Below, piece after piece: positions 23,593 to 37,914 of a DNA stretch of 64,000 nucleotides (position 1 is the first letter of the stretch; each line of letters starts with the position of its first letter). The notes below the pieces were generated by a model. It had not been told where the DNA came from. It saw only the letters and a list, made by a program, of their open reading frames with translations, and searched no databases. Made by a program: the position numbers and the translations under genes. Source of the stretch: Heterodera schachtii (lineage: Eukaryota; Nematoda; Chromadorea; Rhabditida; Heteroderidae); assembly GCA_023374025.1 (NCBI GenBank), contig SIJG01000126.1, positions 232,606-296,605 on the forward strand, written 5' to 3'.

Positions 23593-24409
23593 AATATTTA
23601 TTAATATTTTAAAAAATAACTTACCAATATAATTTTTTAAAGTATTTTATTTAATTGATATTTCGCATATAATAAATATTCAATTCTTTCATTAGAATTT
23701 CAATTTACACATCGGCTTGATAAAAAAACCAAATTATTAGAACATTTTAATAACTTTCTTATTTTAAATCAAACGTACACAAGACCACAGATTAAAGGAA
23801 AAGATGTGGATGACGAGAAATTATTAACAAATTTAACAAATAAATTGTCAATCAATAAGAAAAAAACAAAAAATATAAAAGACAAAAATTAAGAAAATTT
23901 AAAGAAATAATCGTAAATTTATCTTTATTAAGTCAGTTAAAATTTAAATAAAATCATTAAGTAAAAATTTATTGTCAAAAAGTATTTTTAATAAAATTTA
24001 TAATGGAATTCAAGGATCAATTTATCATATTGCAATTGAATTTAAAATAATTTATGAAGAGAAAGATCCAGAAAGAGAAAGATTAAAATGAACACAATTT
24101 TTGTATGAGAATTCCTTGCTCAGATTAATTAAATTTTCTACACATTCAAACTAAGTCTAAATGTCAGATTCGTTTTCAGCACCTAAAATTGCCAATAAAA
24201 AATTTTAAAAATTAACTGATCATTTTATTTCAATTCACTCCTTAAAATAATGTGAAATATCCAATTAATAAATTTAAATATCAAATTGTGAATTTTTATT
24301 CTATATTAAAAATTAAAAATATTTAATTATAAAATATAATATAAATTGACAATAAATATCACCATTATTCTACTATATATTATTATGAATAGCAATGTTG
24401 TTGTTTTTT
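23593..24409. other. A-rich background without a gene
   Basis: Filler. A splice-acceptor-like ttattttcag at about 24409-24418 precedes a short ATGGAATCAAGAAAG string, but the frame closes at once and no donor or further exon can be supported. Confidence 0.6.
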
Positions 24410-26434
24410 ATTTTCAGCGCAATTCCCGAAACAAAACACGAACATGGAATCAAGAAAGTAATAAAATTGAAATCTTTAAATGAGGATATGTTTTAAAAAT
24501 GGCAAAACCAGATAATTTGGTAATTTATTGTATTTATGAAGCTTATTATAAAATATAGATAAATATTTTCCAACATTTTGTTTATTTTTTAATGCAAAAA
24601 TTTTTGTCATTTTATAAATTTTGTTCAGAATTATACCTTTTAATTTTTTGTTTTCACATATTTTAATTTACTTCTTCGTTTTATCAATTGATTTTAGTTA
24701 CAGAATAAATAAACATTTTTTATAGAATCGTTTAATAAATTTTATCAATTATATTATACTATAATCTGTTTTTATTTAATCATTGTTCTACAATTTTATT
24801 ACCACAAAATATTAAAATAATAATTATTAATTAAACATAGATATAAAAATCTTGTCCGGTTTTCGTTTTTGCAGATATCTTGTCTTAGTGAGTGACTAAT
24901 TGAAAACCTTTAAAGAGATTTTAAACTAATTATTTAACTAAGAGATAATTTTTTATTTATTTAGTTTTTATAAAAAATTAGTCTCATTAAAAAAGAGATT
25001 TTATAATAAAACCTAATTTAAATGATATTATAAATCGCAAAGTCAATTCAAAATTTCAAATTATATCTATTTTTTATTTAGGTAATTTAGCTTCATTCGT
25101 TTTTATAATAAAAATTCTTTAAATTATTTTTTAAATTAGTTCCTACTTATTTTCTTGTCTTTGTTTAATTATAAAAATTAGTAAAGAATATAAAATCCTA
25201 ATCTTAGGTAATTACTAATTACCATAATATTCAAAGGAATTTAAAAAATTTGGTTTGGTTTTATTTTTTAAACACCAATTTTGATTCTGATTTTTAACTG
25301 ATTTTGTACATAATATTTATTAAAGCATTTAATAAAATGAAATCAAATTATTTAAATTTAAATAAATCATTTTGAGTCTTTTAAAATTATTTAATTTATT
25401 TTAGTGCCTATTTTGGATAAAAAATAAATAATTTTATGCGCTCAAAAAACAAAACATTATTATTTAATTAATATTTTTTATTTCTTTAATCCTTGACAGT
25501 TTTATTGAATAATATTTATGATTTAAATTAATATTAAAAACATTATCAAAACTTCGGATTTTGAATTAAAAATAAAATGATTAAATTTCATTAGTTTATT
25601 ATACTTTTGATAATTTTTACTGTTACCAATAATTTTCTGTATGTTTTTTTATTATAATTTTTATATTTAAATTTCAATTCCGCATTTCTTTCCCTTTTGT
25701 TTCTCCTATTCAAAAAATGATTAAAAAATGAATGATTATGATTTAATTAAAATTTTTGTTTTTATTTTCATAAATTAATTTATTTATATAATTATAATTT
25801 AATAAATTAATTTTTTCCATGTAATTTTACTTAAATTTTTATTTATTATAATATTTTATAAAATACTTAAACATTTTTATAAATTAATTGCCATATTTTT
25901 TAATGCTGAGATTCACACTCATACATCTTCATCAAATGTTAAATTTCTTGTCTATTTTTTGTTTTTGGCTTCATTAACATCGTCATTTTTGTTTGGATTG
26001 CAATGCAAATTTTGTTATTAACATTTTTTATTTTTTAAATTGGCTTTTTTATTCAATTTTGTATATTGTATTACTGTAACTTCAGTTTTCTTTAATTAAT
26101 GATGTAATTAAACTATTAAATATGTACTCTTGTTTTTATTAAAATTATTATTTAATATAACTTCATTAATTAGAAAAGATATAATTTTAATTTTTTTGAA
26201 CCAAATTATTTGTTTATTTGTCAATAAAGAAAAAGTCCACAAAAGGGAAAAATCCGCTTACATTGAGGACAAAACATTAATTAAAATGTCCTCAAGAAAG
26301 CGCATAAACAATTAAAAACGAGATCGCCGCCAAAAAATAAAATATAATGTGAGATCAATAAAAATAAAAATAATGACCAAATCACTTTTTGTTTTAATGA
26401 ATTAATAATTCGACTTTTATTTTTCCGGTCAATC
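24410..26434. other. Start of long T-rich domain; no gene
   Basis: From about 24.4 kb the + strand is T-rich for about 9 kb. There are no long frames; 26130-26315 (61 codons) is composition-driven. The patch 24845-24905 (cttgtccggttttcg) is unassigned. Confidence 0.6.
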
Positions 26435-26748
26435 TTACAGAAATGAAATAGCTTTAATTTTATTTTTAAATTGATTTAATGAGTTTATTTCAATAAGCTT
26501 TTTATCGAGTTGGTTCCAAATTTTAGTTGCCCGCCCTGCAAAAGGTATAAATTTTTTGCCTAATTTATATTTAGAATTAAAGAAGGTTTGAATATTTCAT
26601 AGGGATTCAGATCTGTTCGGCCATAAATTATTTTATGAGCCATGAACTGATCAGAAAGCTTTCGCCTGCTTTCAAGTGTTGGCAGTTTAATCATGAATTT
26701 TTTGCAACAAAAAAACCCATTCCTAATGATTGTTTTTGTTTCATTCAT
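26435..26748 (-). pseudogene. LINE reverse-transcriptase C-terminal fragment, frameshifted
   Basis: On the minus strand the frame from 26748 encodes LPTLESRRKLSDQFMAHK and then iiygrtdlnpyeif. This matches the layout (L.SLE.RR...D....K...G..D....F) commonly found downstream of the reverse-transcriptase core in jockey/CR1-type non-LTR retrotransposons. That frame stops at 26560. A second frame, offset and overlapping, carries KYKLGKKFIPFAGRATKIWNQL... then lnqfknkikaisfl and ends at a stop at 26435-26437. The R....IWN.L and Q.FK motifs are the conserved C-terminal tail of the same proteins. The frame change lies between the NPYEIF and KYKLG blocks, about 26562-26600. Both the catalytic core and the 5' part are absent, so this is a 5'-truncated, broken copy. 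The fragment is A/T-rich like the host, suggesting age. Family assignment is by motif recognition only. Confidence 0.75.
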
Positions 26749-27239
26749 TAAAAATGATTTTTTGTTTTATTGAAAATTGCATCATTTTAATTTTGACTTC
26801 ATAACAATTTCTTTTAGTCATTTATAGTAAATAATGATTTTTATTTACTTGAGAAAATGGCGAGAGAAATTAGCTTTTGCTTTAAATTTTTTATTTCATA
26901 AAATAACTAATATTAATTAATAATGATTAACTTGCTTCATTCATTTAATTATATAAATTATAATAATTTATTTAGTCTTTTATCACTTTTTGTTCTTTTA
27001 ATCTCATGCTCCGCAGTAACTATTTTATTGACTGTTCGTTTGAGTTGTTATTATATAATTATTTATTATCTATATATGCCTAAATATTTATTTTTATTTT
27101 TACTTATGCATATTACTTAAAAAAGCAATAAATAGCGTTTATTTATTATGTTAAATAAAATTCAATTAATTTGGCATTTCGAAAACCTTATGAGGTTTAC
27201 CTCGAAAACACTTAAAATGTTAAAATTGTAAATACTAAA
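26749..27239. other. T-rich background without a gene
   Basis: Filler. The 65-codon frame at 26923-27120 is hydrophobic because of T-richness; not supported. Confidence 0.6.
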
Positions 27240-27840
27240 ATGGGCAAAAAGTTGATATAGTATTTTCAAATGATTTATGACAATTTCTGAAAATGGTCAA
27301 CAATTCAAATTTGATTTTTAATTTATGCTCTTTAAAATAATTTTCATTAATATTAAAAAAAAGTTATACAACAAATATTCTCACTTTTTTTTTCTTTAAA
27401 TTTGAACTTAATTTTGATTATTTTATATAGCATTTTACAATTCTTTCAAACAATCTATTTGAAGTACTTTAATTAAAAAATTCGTTAAGTTTAAAGAAAT
27501 TATGACCAAATATGTTCAAGAAACTTGTTTTTAGAGTTTCTCAAATCATAACTTTTTTAAAAATTTAATTCTTGGGGCGTTTTTTTTTTTTTGCATTTTT
27601 GTTAAGAAATTGATCAAAAAACCCAAACCATGGCAAAAAATAGTTACAAAATATCAAAATTTTGGACTAATTTGTAAAAAACCAATATTTTTTCTCGTCA
27701 AGAAAAATAATTTTCAAAAATTTTTTATTTATTAGGAAATTCGAACATGAAATCATTTTTTGTAATAATTTTCGAGTTTCTAAAAAAAATTTCATTTTTA
27801 GGGTTTTATATCTTGAAAAGGTGTTTATGTTATTTTTTAG
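27240..27840 (-). mobile_element. Old transposon remnant(s), Tc1-like family member 2
   Basis: On the minus strand the part 27300-27560 contains ttaaacttaacgaattttt after a cataattt block, matching the order of words in the element at 14726. The adjoining 27570-27840 (gcatttttgttaagaaattg and onward) shares that word with 40667-40687. The pieces are diverged and have no clear edges. Confidence 0.4.
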
Positions 27841-29080
27841 TTTTAATTTATGAAGAAAAAATAATTAAAATGTTATTGAGTTTATAATAGATTTTAATTG
27901 ATTATTTTTTACATTTCAACAATGACATAACATAAACATCCTGTAAAGAATTTTCTACTGCCTTTAGGCCGGACAAAATGTATGTAAATATTTTAATTGA
28001 ATTATTATTTATTCACCATATAAAGAAATTTTTTTTTAATTTTGATTAAACATTTGCTGTTGTTAATAAATTGTAATGTGAATTTTTAAATAAATCTATT
28101 ATTAGTAGTAGATAATTTAAGCTTTATATTTTTAATTATTATGTTTCTAATTCACTTTTTCAATAATGTAAATTTTTTTTCAACATATTTCATTTTTCAT
28201 CTCATCTGCGAGAACTTTGGTTTTTGTCATCTAGTGGCGATTCTATATTGTATTCCTATATTTTATATTAATCTGATTTTTTTCATTAATTTTTTGTGTC
28301 AAAAATGCATTACTTTACCTTTTTTTTATATTTTTATTGTTTAATAATCTCTTTTATTATTAGCTTGCTCTACTTTTAGCCACATATCGTTGCCGCTGTG
28401 TGCTGCTATAATTTATATATAATTTCTGAGGATAAATTAATCAGTGGTATTATTCCAGCTAATCAACGAACGTATTCTTCGTTAATTATAATTTATATTA
28501 GTCTGAATTTATTTATGTCAATTTTATTCCAATTTGTTTGTTTAAAAAAGTTAAAAATTATCTATTAATGAATATTAAATCGTAATTTTTGATATGTATT
28601 GTTTTGATATAAAAATACTTTTTTCAGCTACCCATTATTTTTTGTAATAGAAATAAAATATAAAAGATATTAAACATTTAATTTATCATAATATTTTTAA
28701 ATTTCATTAGTTTACTAAAAAAATGCTTGCTAAATTCTAAATAGAATGCATAAGATCGTAATCATTATTTTTTTTTTATTAATATTTATATTTTGGTAAT
28801 GTCTTCTGTATTTTATCATTTATTTATAATCTTATTGAAAAATTTATACTTTGACTTTACCAAAGGATAATTTGATCATAAATTTAGTTAATATATCCAT
28901 TATATGCTCTGTGCTTCTGTGATGCAGGTGGAACAAATAATTTATAACCAGTTAATTTGCTTTTGCTTTTCCGATTTTTTTTTTATTTTTTAAATAGTCG
29001 TTTATAATTGTTTCATTTTGTCAATTTCCATTTTTTTACAAAAAAAAATGGGACTTTTTGTTTCAATAAATTTTGATCAT
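27841..29080. other. T-rich background without a gene
   Basis: Filler. The 67-codon frame at 28141-28344 is low-complexity and rich in F/I. A short island at 28380-28415 (cacatatcgttgccgctgtgtgctgc) is unassigned. Confidence 0.6.
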
Positions 29081-29128
29081 TCGCCGGTCGGGTTCTGCGT
29101 TAATGACAATTTGCACTCCCCGACCCGT
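29081..29128. repeat. GC hairpin (GGTCGGG / CCCGACC)
   Basis: GGTCGGG at 29086-29092 pairs with CCCGACC at 29119-29125, in a T-rich setting. A related GGGTCGGGTCGGGG string lies at 19711-19727. Probably a small transposon end or miniature element. Confidence 0.5.
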
Positions 29129-32100
29129 TTTTTATAAAGTGACAAATAAGTATATTTAATGCTAATTATTTGAAAACCTTTATCATTTTTTCCAATTTAA
29201 ATTGTTAGTAAATTTAAATAAATAATTTCTTCACTTATGATCTTTATAAAATAATTTCCAATTAACTAATTCTTTTAATTCTATTTTTTATATCAAATGA
29301 GATAATTTATAACTGTTTATTCAAATTTCCTATTAAAAAAATTTCTTTGAAAATTCTACTTCGAGTATATATTTTTGCATTAAATTAAAATTTTTGCATT
29401 GCTAAATTAATCTTTGTTTAATTTAGATTCAAGACTTTTGGCTCTTATGAGTTTATGTTTGACAATACCAATTTTATTTTTTATTATTTTAGTTTTCTCT
29501 CAAATAAAATTCTCTTAATTCGTTCGGTTTTTATTTATTTTAATGAACACGAAGTGTTTTTTAACCTTCTCTTTTTTATGTGTGCTTAATTTTTTAATAT
29601 TGTGAGTTTAATTTACATTTTGGATTTATATTTCTAAATTTTTAGAATAATTTTTAAAATCATTCTGGAGCTCATTTTATTTCATATTATTTAATTAAAT
29701 TTTGTATTTAATTTGTAATAAGGTGACGATAATTTTATAATAATATTGAATTTTATATTCATATCTATTCAAAAATGAATATTCATTAAAATTAAAAATT
29801 AAAATTAAAGAAAGCTGCTTCTTATACGTAATTTAAACCTTTATTCATTATTTTTTAAATTACTTATTAATATTAAAAATACATAGTATTATTAATTGGA
29901 AATTCAAGCATTTCTTTTTATGTTTTATGTTATCATAAATTTGTTCATTGAAGAGCTACTTAATCAACAATTATTTTCTAAAATAAATATTTCAGAATTC
30001 TCAAATATTAGAAATGTTCAATGAAATTTATAAAGTATTTTATTTTATCGTATTGTGTATCTCATTTCCTCTGGTAGCTGTGTATGTGGTGTAATATTTA
30101 TTTGAACTTATTAATATGTTTTTATTTATACTATAAAATATCGAGTTATTTTTTATTAGCATTTTCATTATCTCACTTTTGAATCAGTGATCGAATTTTG
30201 CTTGCCTTTATTATAATATATATATTAAATTTTTTAAAATAGAATAATTTTAAATAATATTTTAATATTATTTTTTTTTCATCTTAATTCTTCCTCTATT
30301 ATTTTGCAAGCACGTTAAAAATAAGATAAATCATCAAAAAATTAAATAATTTAATTTAAGATGTTTAAAAATTCAAGAATTTTTAATTTGAAATTAATTG
30401 AATTTATTTTATAGAATAGCTATTCGTTTTTTCGAATGTAATTTTTAAAATAATGTATATATAAATTATTACTGAATAAATTTATAATTAAATTTATTAA
30501 GAATAAAAATTGTATTAAAACTGGCACTGTATAATTATTATTTTTGATTGAATATTAAAAAAATTGTATCTTTATTTATTTAATTTTTTGTGTTTTTAAA
30601 GAAAATTAATTTTATTATTTACTTCATTACAAAGAAAGAAACAATAGTGGTTTTGTGCCTATATCAATAAATGTTTGTTAATTTTTTTAAATGTTTAATA
30701 AAAGATTTTTCATTTAATCTCTCAATCTAATATTTTTTTTCATTTAAAACTTAAATTGGAATAAATTTCTTATACATGATTATGATTTAGTTCAGAAAAT
30801 AGATTTTTGAAATTATTTGCTTTTATAGAAGTTTTTATTGCGAGAATTTTTTTATAGTGAGAATTTTTAATTTTATTTTATAAATAGAAATTAAGTAATT
30901 GGTTATTATTATATTAGAAAGTAAAACCTAGTTTTTTTTTTTATTAAAAAATAAACAAAATTTATAAATATCACAAAAAATAATATTTTTTGATTTAAGC
31001 AGTTGCATTTTTTTAAATTCATTTTCTGGGAATTTCATTAAAATTTTTAAAAAATTATTTATTTTCATTTATATTTTAATCGATTAGATTTTGATCGCAT
31101 ATTTCATTAATATAAACAAAATCCTTGTTCTGTGATCCAGGATTATTCGAACGATGTGAAGATACTTTGTGGGCCCAGCCTCATCATGTAATTTAAAAAT
31201 AATATTAATATAAAATTATTTTGTAAACATAATTGCATAATTAATATTTATCATTTCGGAGTTTTTTCAAAAAAAAATGAAATTTATGTTTTCAGGTTAC
31301 TGTATTTTCTTTAATTGTATACCAAGTAAAATAATTATTTTAAATATTCTGATTTTTCAATTATTTAATTGATTATCATATTGATAAAATAAAAATGTTT
31401 TTAAAATTTTTAATTTTTCTGAGGGTAGCATTTTAAGAGATAAGCAAGTTAAAAGGCATTTTTTTCGCCAGATTTCAAATTATAGCGATTTAAACACTTA
31501 AAAATTTACTTGTGTTTTTGGTACATAAAAATTTTAAGTAGAATTGCTATTTTTGAGCTCCTTTCATAGTCTCTGCGCAGAAAAATATGTAAATGTAAAT
31601 ACTATAATTTACAACCCTAATGATTATATAATACTTTTCTTTGGCTTTTCTTTAATATATTTAAAGAAAAATTTATAGTTTTTAAAATTTTTAAAATGAA
31701 TATCATATTATAAATTTATAAGTTTAGCATGATTAAAAAATTAAAGATAAATCTTGTAGAAATTTATCTCATGTCTCCTACTCGATTTCCATCAAACAAA
31801 AGGCGCTGCATGGCTCTGAAACTTTGCTTCGTACATTTAATTTTTTTTTTCATATTATACTTTGGTTTATAACTATGCCTTGACAATGAAAGTCTTTTTT
31901 TATCTGCCTTTTTTATTTAAAACAATAAACAACTTTATTGTTGTAGTTTAAGAGAATTAGTTTTATTTTTTTAATATCATTCAATTTTTAATTTGCAATC
32001 ACAATTTATAATACTGTCAAATCAAATTGAAATGAAAATTTCTTAATAAATTTTTCTTTTCATGGCATACTCTCTAGAACTCTGTCAGATTGCGGCTGGT

Positions 32101-33320
32101 ATTTCTATATTAGCAAATGAAAAAAGAATATTTTTTATCTCTTTAATCCATAATAATTATTTGCAAATAAATATTTATTCTTATATAATTCTTTTCAATG
32201 TTTAATTTAAAAACTTTAAAGAATTTTCATTTTTACATTCATATTTGAATTTTTATGTTTATGTTTTTTTATATTTCTTTTTTAATTTTCATTTTTTTAT
32301 TAATATTTTCTTGCAAGTTTAGGAATTTTTTAATATTTCAGATTTAGATTGTCATTTTTTAAAAACACAATCAAACTTTTTGAGTTTTTATGCATTATAT
32401 TATTATCATTTTAGTAAAGCAATATAACTATTTTAGTTTTAGCTCCATTTCAGCCAATCGATAGTGGCGAGCCCAAGAGCCAGTAATATATTATACTTTT
32501 TTATTATATAAAAAATAGCAGAATTTGAATTAATTAAGGCGTTTACTTGTCGCTTTTGGTTTTTATTTTATTGTTTATTTATTCTTATTTTTCTAAAAAA
32601 TTATTTTGGTTTTTTATTAATTATTCTTCTCAAAACATTTTTAATATTAATTTGTAGTAACTTTTATATTTTTATAGATTACAATAGTCATATTATTGAA
32701 AATTTAATGAAATTTTGTATCTTATTTTCTTTATCGAATAACTTGCTTAAATTTAGTTTTTTTTTTTTTGTATAATTAAATAGTAAAGATAATTGCATCT
32801 TTTAAAAATTTTCACATCCAATTTTGGTTTTTCATCATGCGCTTCACATGAAAAAGGGTGCTCGCTTGCATGTGGAATGCAGGGAATGAAGTGTTTATTT
32901 AATGTTCTTAAGCAAAATATAATCAGTTTTTTAAAGTTTTAATTATTTATTTTATTTTTCCATTGTTTATAAAGAATTAAAATTTTATCACTTGTCTCAG
33001 TCGCCTCAAGAAAATACGTCCAGCAGCTGTTCTGATGGTAGTTATACCAATATTTCTCCTAAATATATTTTCACAATAATTATTTTCCAGAATTTTACCA
33101 ATATTATTGAAATTCAAGGAAAGTTTTCTATATTTTTTTGTTGAACATTTAGTAATTTAGAATCTTATTCAGAAAAATGTATTTGTAATATAGCACTGTT
33201 TTTTGTTGAAAATTAAAATTTTTGTTATTTTTCAAATAATTCGTTTTTACTTGGTTATATTTTAATTTTAGTTTTGAGTTTCTCTTTGCATTCGTTAATA
33301 TTAATTAATAGTAATTATTT
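29129..33320. other. T-rich domain without a gene
   Basis: More than 4 kb of T-rich sequence closed by frequent stops. More complex patches at 31130-31190, 31780-31835, 32080-32110, 32840-32890 and 33000-33050 carry no recognisable coding signature. The 31780-31835 patch resembles 1190-1235 in reverse orientation. Confidence 0.6.
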
Positions 33321-33630
33321 AGTAGACATGTGCAGGCCCAGAATTGTTTTCACGCAGACAAACAAAAAGTTTGTATTTTCCGCGCACTGAAAATTGTTTA
33401 AAAATATCTTTTTCATTTTGGGCTTTTATTAAAAGTACGCTAGCATTTTCTGTGGACTTATGTTTCTTTAATGTCACTTTATCTTAATACTGATTTGGCT
33501 TGATTTTGTTGTTTTGGAGAAAATTTTACGATTTTACACTCCATAAATTTTAATTATTTTTACTGTCGAAAAGTCCGGCGCCCAAAGTATTAGCCCGGCA
33601 TTTTTGCTGCCATTCTTTTTTTTTGTTTTG
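33321..33630. mobile_element. Possible hAT-like remnant
   Basis: Starts near TAGACATGTGCAGGCCC (33322), a string like many hAT termini, and ends in a GC-rich patch, GTCCGGCGCCCAAAG then agcccggc (33572-33600). The two edges do not match each other as inverted repeats over any length, so the assignment is weak. Confidence 0.25.
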
Positions 33631-35339
33631 CCTAATGTTTTCGCTATTTTTTGTTCACTTTACTCTTCATGAAATCGGCGGTTTATTTTGGTATTTCTAA
33701 TATAAAAGGAACATTTTACAAAAATTTGATAATGCAAATTTTCATTAAGACGCAGAAATTTTGTGAAAGGAAAATAAAACATTTAATTTCAAGTAAAAAA
33801 TAAAGTTCAAATTTATTATTCTCAATAGAGAAAAAGTCGAAATAATTAACAATTATAAATTTGAAATATACTTCTTTATAAAATAAAAATAAAATGTATA
33901 TTTATAAATCTTTTGTAAACACAAATATATTGAATATTCGATGCAACGAAGCCTGAAACTGTAATGCATTACGTGACATGTGATAAAAAAAACGAAAAAC
34001 CGATAAATATTAATGGTATTTAAATGAAAAACCAAAAATAAATTACCAATTGAAAATAGATAAAAAAAAACATATTATACTCAGCAATATTAAAATAAAA
34101 AAATACTCACTTCTTCAAATGAGCTATTAAATAGAAAAAATTTTATTTATGGATCACGAAGTTTATTTATTTAGTTTTAATTTTTTTACCTGTACTCACT
34201 TTACCATTTTATAATAAAATAAAATATTTTATTAAAATGACTAGATAAATGTTATTTTAAAATGTGATTTAATTATTATAATAAAATGATTTAAATTGAT
34301 TCTAGAAGTTTAAATCAAAAAATCAATGCAGAAAAAAATTATTAAAAAAGAATTATTTAATTTAAAATATAAAACAAATAAAAATTATTCGAAAATATTT
34401 TTCTTAAATTGTAACATATAAGCATTTTTCAATTAATCCGAATTAAAAATACATAAATTTGATTTCAGAAAACTTCAAAAATTATAAAGCGAAAACTTAA
34501 TGTATTCATTGAATAACGGAACAGAATACATTACCAGGACAAGAGATTTATATAAAATGAGAAATATAAATAAATTTTGTTTTATAAATTGTATTCTATA
34601 ATATGAAAATATAAATTTTTTAAAAGACATAATGATCTAACTCATTAAAAAGAATTTAATTATTAAGTAAAATTGAAACTTTTGCTTATCTTTTTTTTTA
34701 GTATTTTTTGTATATTTACAAATTTTTTAAACATCATTGACAACGAGACCAGAAAAAACCAATACGCCTAGAAGAGATTTATTTAAATGGTTAAATTTAT
34801 TAATTAAAGTTACTTAATAACAAAGATAAATATAAGTTTTGATTAAATAGTTATATCTTTATGTTATATAAGAATTTTATATAAACAAACTATGCAAATA
34901 TAGAGTACCCTACGAAGCATAACATGGCACATAGAAGACAATGTAAGAGATTCATTTAAATGTTGAAATTAGAATTATTAATATATAATAAGTGCAGGAT
35001 GAAAAGAAATACAAAGTATTTCTTTTATATTTTCGATTTTTAAAATTCATATATACTATAAACAATCCAATCAAGCGATTTCTCAAAACCAATCACCGTA
35101 CAAGACATGAAACATTCTATATCAATACATATAACAAAATTAAAAAAATAGTTAAATATTCTTTTTAGTAAAGACAATTTAATTATTTCAGTAAAATTAA
35201 AAATAATAAATTTTATCAAATAATAGAAAAAATCTATAAGGATTAATTTTAAAAAAATGCTCAAATGAGAATTACTAAGAAAAAATTTCCATAGCATTGC
35301 TATAAACACTAAATTTTTAATTAATTTCTTTCGATAGCA
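33631..35339. other. Switch from T-rich to A-rich at about 33.75 kb; no gene
   Basis: Strand asymmetry flips over a short distance near 33720-33790. Within the A-rich part, gaga-ttyatttaaatg-type words recur at about 34547, 34777 and 34947 and again near 35996. Frames at 33853-34035 and 35040-35309 (89 codons, rich in I, L, F) are composition-driven. Confidence 0.55.
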
Positions 35340-35690
35340 CTAATTGTAAGAATTATCTATTGCACCGAAATATTAAAAACAATTTCGTAAGTTTGAACAA
35401 AGTTATAACCAAAATTACACAAGGATCAGGTTTTTAAATATTTTTCTTGATATCATCATAAATAGCATTAAGTGTTTTCTGCTAGTCTGCAAAATTTCAA
35501 AAATTTATTAAATTTAAAAAAATTATGTTCAAAAATGTTTGAAAACCTAGTCCCGTGAGTATTTTTGGCTATGACTATAATGAAATTTTTTAAATTTTTT
35601 TTGCATTATCATAAAAATTAATGCATCATCAGTTGCTTATTTCATGGCCATTAACCATTTACAGTACTGGGCATATCTGGATTTTCAATT
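35340..35690 (-). mobile_element. Tc1/mariner-like remnant, family member 3
   Basis: On the minus strand the sequence runs aaattttgcagactagcaga, aaacacttaatgctattta, then tgatgatatcaagaaaaat, aligning with 14810-14870. CAGTACTGGGCATATC at 35662-35677 on the + strand resembles a terminal CAGT... motif next to TA. There is no open frame for a transposase. Confidence 0.5.
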
Positions 35691-37902
35691 AAAGAATTCC
35701 GTACTCCGTAATTACGGCGATTTTATATAAAATGTAAATAATAATAATTATTATTTTACTTTCGCGAAGTAAAATAAATTAATATAGTTGACTTTAAATA
35801 AATTGTAAAAATTCAAATTATCAAAAAAAATACATTACCAATATTTAAAAAACTATGAATCATTTGAATTTATTACAAGTCATATTTAATTAATTTATTA
35901 ATTTTTTTTATATTATTTAAACAAAATTCATATATTACTAATAATGTAAATATAGCAGGGACTGACAATCACAAACAACATTTCCTATGTAACAAGAAAT
36001 TTATTTAAAATGGATAAATCAATAAAACGAACTATTATTTATAAACAATAGAATAATTTATTAAAAATTCTTAAAAAAACAATAAAAGAATAATCTTTAA
36101 AAAATAAATTCAATCTTAATTAAATTCACTAAAACTGTCACAGATGAACAAAAATTAATCCAACATTCGGTCATGATATATGCAATTATTATATGAAATT
36201 AATATGAAAATTGATACCGATTATTAAATTACAGAATACTTTCTCAATTAAATTTTTCAAAAATTACATTCTAAAAATTTTCTTTTTTAGAAATAAAACA
36301 CATAAAACCTTAAAGATAATAATCATAAGCTTTACCTAAAGATGCCAAAATAAATATTATAAATTTAAAATTAAAAGTAAAACAGAAAAATAAAAATTTT
36401 AAATAACTTTTAAACAAGTTATCGTAGGCAATACAAAATATTGAAGCGATTTTAAAAATTCAATCATAATAAATATAATAATCAATTTAAAAATTAATTT
36501 TAAATAGATACATATGAAGAAACATTAAACCTTCAAAGACAAGAACATATTAAATTACTTTTGAAAATATATTTTTTAAATTTCAAAATAAATTCAATCA
36601 ATAAAATATCATCACAAAGAAAATAATAGAAACCATGCAGAAATTAAGAAAAACAACCTATTTTTTGGTTAATAAATACCTTTAAAGTAGCCGCAATTAT
36701 AGTTTTTTTTAATTTTTTTTTATACAATATGACGCGAACATGGTGACATGAAATGATGATCTAATATAAAGGAATTAAAATACTAGGAAATTATTAAAAA
36801 AAGAAAAATAAATAAAATAACAGCACTTAATTTAAATAAAAGGTCAACAATAATTAATAAAATGATTTAAAAAATGATTCAAATTTTTGCATAAAAAACG
36901 AGTTGGCTAAATACAAGTCGAAATCAGCAAAAATTTGATTTGAATATTTTTGATAATAAGATCACACATAAAAATTATATGATGATTTCTTGCATAAAAA
37001 ATATTAATTTATCTAATTATACAATTAATTATTACATCATCTCACCTAAAAAACCATGACCAGGGCAGATGCCAAGAAAAATAAGCAAATTAAATAAACA
37101 AATATTAAAAATTATCTCAAAAAGTAAGAATACCCAAATTGAGCAACGAATTGAAAATAAAATCAAAATATTTTATTCCTGGTATTAATTTAATGAGTAA
37201 AAGGGTCTCATCGATGTCAAGCATCAAATCACTTTCATTTCACGAGAAAAAAATAATAATTACAAGAAAAATTCCATCGGATAAAATTAAATTCTTCAAT
37301 TAAATCCTAAATATATTATTGTAATTGTAATTGTTACGAGGTTTCGAATGATATTTATAATAGTCAAAAAATTTAAAATTTTTTGAATTTCTAAAATAAA
37401 TATGTTCAAATTATCGCCTCATTCTTAAACTAAATCATGATTTTTTGTGACAAATACAAGAAGTGTTAGCTGACAAGAAAAAAAAGATGTTGAACAAAAT
37501 AATTTAAAATTAAAATGTAATCATTGTTATTTTAATTAATAAATTGGAAATTTATTTAATTTAAATATGAATTATTATTTTCATATAATAGATTAATCTT
37601 TTCAATAATAGTAAAAAAAATTAATTAATTAAATTTTAATTCGCAATAAATATTAAGAAACCATTTCTCAATAATAATAAATAAAAAACTTATCAATGGA
37701 AAGCCAAAATTTTTTTGCGTTTTTAAACAAAATATTAATTAAAAAAACATATAATATATTGTCGATAAGCCCAAATAGTGATTCTACTACAAATAGTGAC
37801 CTTAAAATGAGAATTTCTGGGTTATAATATTGTTTTTAATGCATATCACAACAAAACAAAACACCAAAAAAAATTTTTTTTAATTCACACCCTTTTCCGG
37901 TG
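35691..37902. other. A-rich background without a gene
   Basis: Filler. Slightly more complex patches (36721-36760, 37050-37080, 37195-37240) are unassigned. Confidence 0.6.
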
Positions 37903-37914
37903 TCCCCCCCCCCC
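37903..37914 (+). repeat. Poly-C tract
   Basis: Eleven C residues (37904-37914) follow a ttttccggtgt string. In this A/T-rich sequence such a run is exceptional. It may be part of a transposon end like the one at 40735-40796. Confidence 0.8.

Noticed and set aside
24405..24460. Possible exon after a ttattttcag acceptor
   Set aside because: The frame after ATGGAATCAAGAAAG stops at once and no donor or neighbouring exon is visible. Such acceptor strings occur by chance in T-rich DNA (also near 47640 and 59560).
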